Source: Streptacidiphilus albus JL83
Lineage (GTDB): Bacteria > Actinomycetota > Actinomycetes > Streptomycetales > Streptomycetaceae
DNA: 64,000 bases
Reading direction: 5' to 3'
Assembly: GCF_000744705.1 (NCBI RefSeq)
Contig: NZ_JQML01000001.1
Location: 2,294,001-2,358,000, forward strand
This document shows, one piece after another, positions 62,217-64,000 of this stretch. Below the pieces are notes generated by a model. The model worked only from the letters and a program-made list of their open reading frames with translations. It was not told the DNA's origin and ran no database searches. The translations under genes and the position numbers were made by a program. Each line of letters opens with the position of its first letter. Positions within the stretch are counted from its first letter, which is position 1.

Positions 62217-63635
62217 ATGGCCCTGGGAGTTTCGTTCGAGCCGGCACCGGCCGAGCTCAGCACCGACCCGGAACCCGGGACCCGGCTCCGGCGGTCCGCC
62301 CCGCTGATACTCGGGCTGGTCTTCTCGCTCCTCTACTCGCTGCTGTCGGCCCTGCGCTACTACCGCTTCGGCGACACCTCCTGGGACCTGGGGATATTCG
62401 AGGAGGCGGTACGCCACTACGCGCACTTCCAGGCGCCGATCGTCGACATCAAGGGCCCCGGGTTCAACATCCTCGGCGACCACTTCAGCCCGCTGCTGGC
62501 GATCCTCGCCCCGACCTACTGGATCTACCCGAGCGCCGTCTCGCTGCTGGTCGCCCAGGGCTTCCTGCTCGGGATGTCGGTGGTCCCGATCGCCCGGGCC
62601 GCCGTCCGGGCGCTCGGCTTCGGCAGCGGGATCGGCATCGGCATCGCCTACGGGCTCGCCTGGGGGCTCCAGCGGGCCGCCGACAACACCTTCCACGAGG
62701 TCGCGCTCGCCGTCCCGCTGCTGGCGCTGTGCCTGGAGCGGCTGCTCGACCGGCGCTGGAAGTCCGCCTTCCTCTGGTGCCTGCCGCTGGTCCTGGTCAA
62801 GGAGGACCTGGGGCTGACCGTCGCCGCCATCGGCGCCTACCTGATCCTGCAGCGGCAGCAGCGGCTGGGCCTGGCCGCGGTCGCCTTCGGCACCGGCATG
62901 TTCGCCCTCACCCTCGAAGTGCTGATCCCGGCGATGAACCCGTCCCACCAGTACGCCTACTGGAACAAGGTCGGCAGCGGCGGCGGGATGCTGTCCTCGG
63001 TCTTCAACGGCGCGGACGTCAAGCTGGACACCCTGGTCGTGATCTTCGGTGTCACCGGCCTGCTGGCGCTGCGCTCACCGCTCAGCATCCTGGTCCTGCC
63101 GACCCTGGGCTGGCGCTTCGTCTCCACCGACACCGACTACTGGGGCACCGCCTGGCACTACAACGCGGTGCTGATGCCGATCGTCTTCGCCGCGCTGATC
63201 GACGCCATCGTCAAGTCCAAGGCCTCGGAGCACCGGCTGCTGCGCGAGTACGCGAGCCACCTGGTCCCGGTCGTCGTCGGCATCGCCGTCACCTTCACCC
63301 TGGCGGGCAACCTGCCGCTGAAGGATCTGACCGACTCCTCCTCCTACAGCCGCGGCTCCCGGGGCCCCGCCGAACTGCTGGCTCTCTCCGAGATACCGGA
63401 CAACGCCAGCGTCGAGACCAACATGACCCTGATCTCGCACCTCTCCGGCCGCTGCGACGTCTACTGGGTCGGCGCCGCCGGCAATGTCGTCCCCGAGTAC
63501 GTCGTGCTCGACCTCTGGGCCGGCTGGTCCTCCCCGATCAACAACCCGGTCGGCTACGCCGAGTCCCTGCACGCCGGGGTCCAGTACACGATGATCTCCA
63601 ACGACCAGGGCCTCGCCGTCATGAAGCAGAGCTGA
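62217..63635 (+). CDS. DUF2079-family polytopic membrane protein
   Basis: The 472-residue protein has about ten membrane helices and the DUF2079 hallmarks: ALRYYRFGDTSWDLGIFEEA near the N-terminus, GDHFSPLLAILAPTYWIYPS, ADNTFHEVALAVPLLALCLE and VKEDLGLTVAAIGAYLIL. The family is GT-C-like, suggesting a lipid-linked sugar transferase role, but no activity is proven to my knowledge. GGAGAG precedes ATG 62217. A strong bidirectional terminator follows. Confidence 0.92.
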   Translation: MALGVSFEPAPAELSTDPEPGTRLRRSAPLILGLVFSLLYSLLSALRYYRFGDTSWDLGIFEEAVRHYAHFQAPIVDIKGPGFNILGDHFSPLLAILAPTYWIYPSAVSLLVAQGFLLGMSVVPIARAAVRALGFGSGIGIGIAYGLAWGLQRAADNTFHEVALAVPLLALCLERLLDRRWKSAFLWCLPLVLVKEDLGLTVAAIGAYLILQRQQRLGLAAVAFGTGMFALTLEVLIPAMNPSHQYAYWNKVGSGGGMLSSVFNGADVKLDTLVVIFGVTGLLALRSPLSILVLPTLGWRFVSTDTDYWGTAWHYNAVLMPIVFAALIDAIVKSKASEHRLLREYASHLVPVVVGIAVTFTLAGNLPLKDLTDSSSYSRGSRGPAELLALSEIPDNASVETNMTLISHLSGRCDVYWVGAAGNVVPEYVVLDLWAGWSSPINNPVGYAESLHAGVQYTMISNDQGLAVMKQS

Positions 63636-63671
63636 CCCACCGGCCGGCGGTTCGCACCGCCGGCCGGTGGG
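63636..63671. terminator. Bidirectional terminator, DUF2079 gene versus glutamine synthetase
   Basis: CCCACCGGCCGGCGGT and ACCGCCGGCCGGTGGG form a perfect 16-bp stem around TCGC, directly after one stop and 6 nt after the convergent one. Confidence 0.9.
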
Positions 63672-63677
63672 GCGGGG

Positions 63678-64000
63678 TCAGAGGACCGGGAGGTTCTTCC
63701 GGAGCTCGAAGGCGGTGACCTCCTGGCGGTACTCCTCCCACTCCTGGCGCTTGTTGCGCAGGAAGAAGTCGAAGACGTGCTCGCCCAGGGTCTCCTGGAC
63801 CAGCTCGCTGTGCTGCATCAGGTCGATCGCCTCGCCGAGGTTCTGCGGGAGCGGCTGGATGCCCATCGCGCGGCGCTCCATGCTGCTGAGCGCCCAGACG
63901 TCGTCGTCGGCGCCTGGGGGCAGCTCGTAGCCCTCCTGAATGCCCTTCAGGCCGGCTGCGAGGATCACCGAGTAGGCCAGGTAGGGGTTGCAGCCGGTGT
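63678..64000 (-). CDS. Glutamine synthetase, C-terminal part (GlnA/GlnA2-like)
   Basis: The last 107 residues are present; the gene continues beyond the right edge. The visible part reads GCNPYLAYSVILAAGLKGIQ, then LPQNLGEAIDLM, TLGEHVFDFFLRNKRQEWEEY and VTAFELRKNLPVL, the type I-beta-like tail of actinomycete glutamine synthetases. The ending without a Tyr adenylylation loop in view fits the GlnA2 group located close to glnE in Streptomyces, but paralogue assignment needs the full gene. The internal GTG at 63968 is not a start. Confidence 0.92.
   Translation of the reverse strand, partial: TGCNPYLAYSVILAAGLKGIQEGYELPPGADDDVWALSSMERRAMGIQPLPQNLGEAIDLMQHSELVQETLGEHVFDFFLRNKRQEWEEYRQEVTAFELRKNLPVL

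Overview
The window is high-GC actinobacterial chromosome, almost certainly from the Streptomycetaceae (Streptomyces, Kitasatospora or Streptacidiphilus type). The evidence is the extreme GC3 coding bias, GTG and leaderless starts, and lineage markers: RbpA, a clpP3/clpP4-like pair beside a PopR/ClgR-like regulator, PucR-controlled xanthine dehydrogenase, GlnE next to a type I glutamine synthetase, and F420-dependent reductases. I saw no rRNA, tRNA, CRISPR array, insertion sequence or prophage. All names are assigned by reading motifs, not by database search.

Layout. 1-4.2 kb: tail of an unknown gene, two overlapping integral membrane proteins and a NarL-type response regulator/histidine kinase pair, probably one transporter plus two-component unit. 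4.2-12.9 kb: single metabolic or regulatory genes with their own regulators: a wHTH remnant, MerR/SnoaL-like pair with elaborate palindromes, XRE/SDR divergent pair, GNAT, a PadR regulator divergent from a carotenoid oxygenase with a matching operator before a membrane protein gene, and a PP2C/SpoIIE phosphatase. 13-19.7 kb: SRPBCC protein, PopR-like regulator convergent with a two-gene clpP operon, duplicated F420-type reductases around a P-loop kinase, and a split NHEJ polymerase/ligase pair. 19.8-31.5 kb: TetR/FAD-monooxygenase, xanthine dehydrogenase plus PucR (purine catabolism), tdh-kbl threonine degradation with a LysR gene, and an orphan PII protein.

31.7-36.3 kb is the most unusual segment. 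Four minus-strand genes encode a single-pass membrane protein, a two-TM protein, a TIR-like protein and a SARP-type regulator fused to a DUF6430/ThsA-like macro domain. The two-TM protein (C-terminus) and the TIR protein (N-terminus) carry the same G/N/Q-rich motif, encoded by a 26-nt identical DNA stretch. TIR plus ThsA-type macro domains recall Thoeris-like immunity, and the shared terminal motif recalls amyloid-signalling partners. I propose it as a candidate undescribed signalling or defence system.

36.6-49.4 kb: secreted beta-helix protein, two overlapping methyltransferases, rbpA, a secreted S15-type hydrolase, a Tat-exported phospholipase C, the glpD-glpF-glpK glycerol operon and a TPR protein. 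Phospholipase and glycerol genes would together allow scavenging of phospholipid head groups and glycerol. 49.4-58.6 kb: MFS efflux pump, metallo-beta-lactamase-fold hydrolase, a frameshifted quinone oxidoreductase, a cytochrome P450, an acetate-uptake (SatP) protein, a second MFS transporter and a PAP2-type membrane phosphatase. 58.6-64 kb: glnE, a DUF2079 membrane protein and the 3' end of a glutamine synthetase gene. With the PII protein at 31 kb this gives three nitrogen-control genes in the window.
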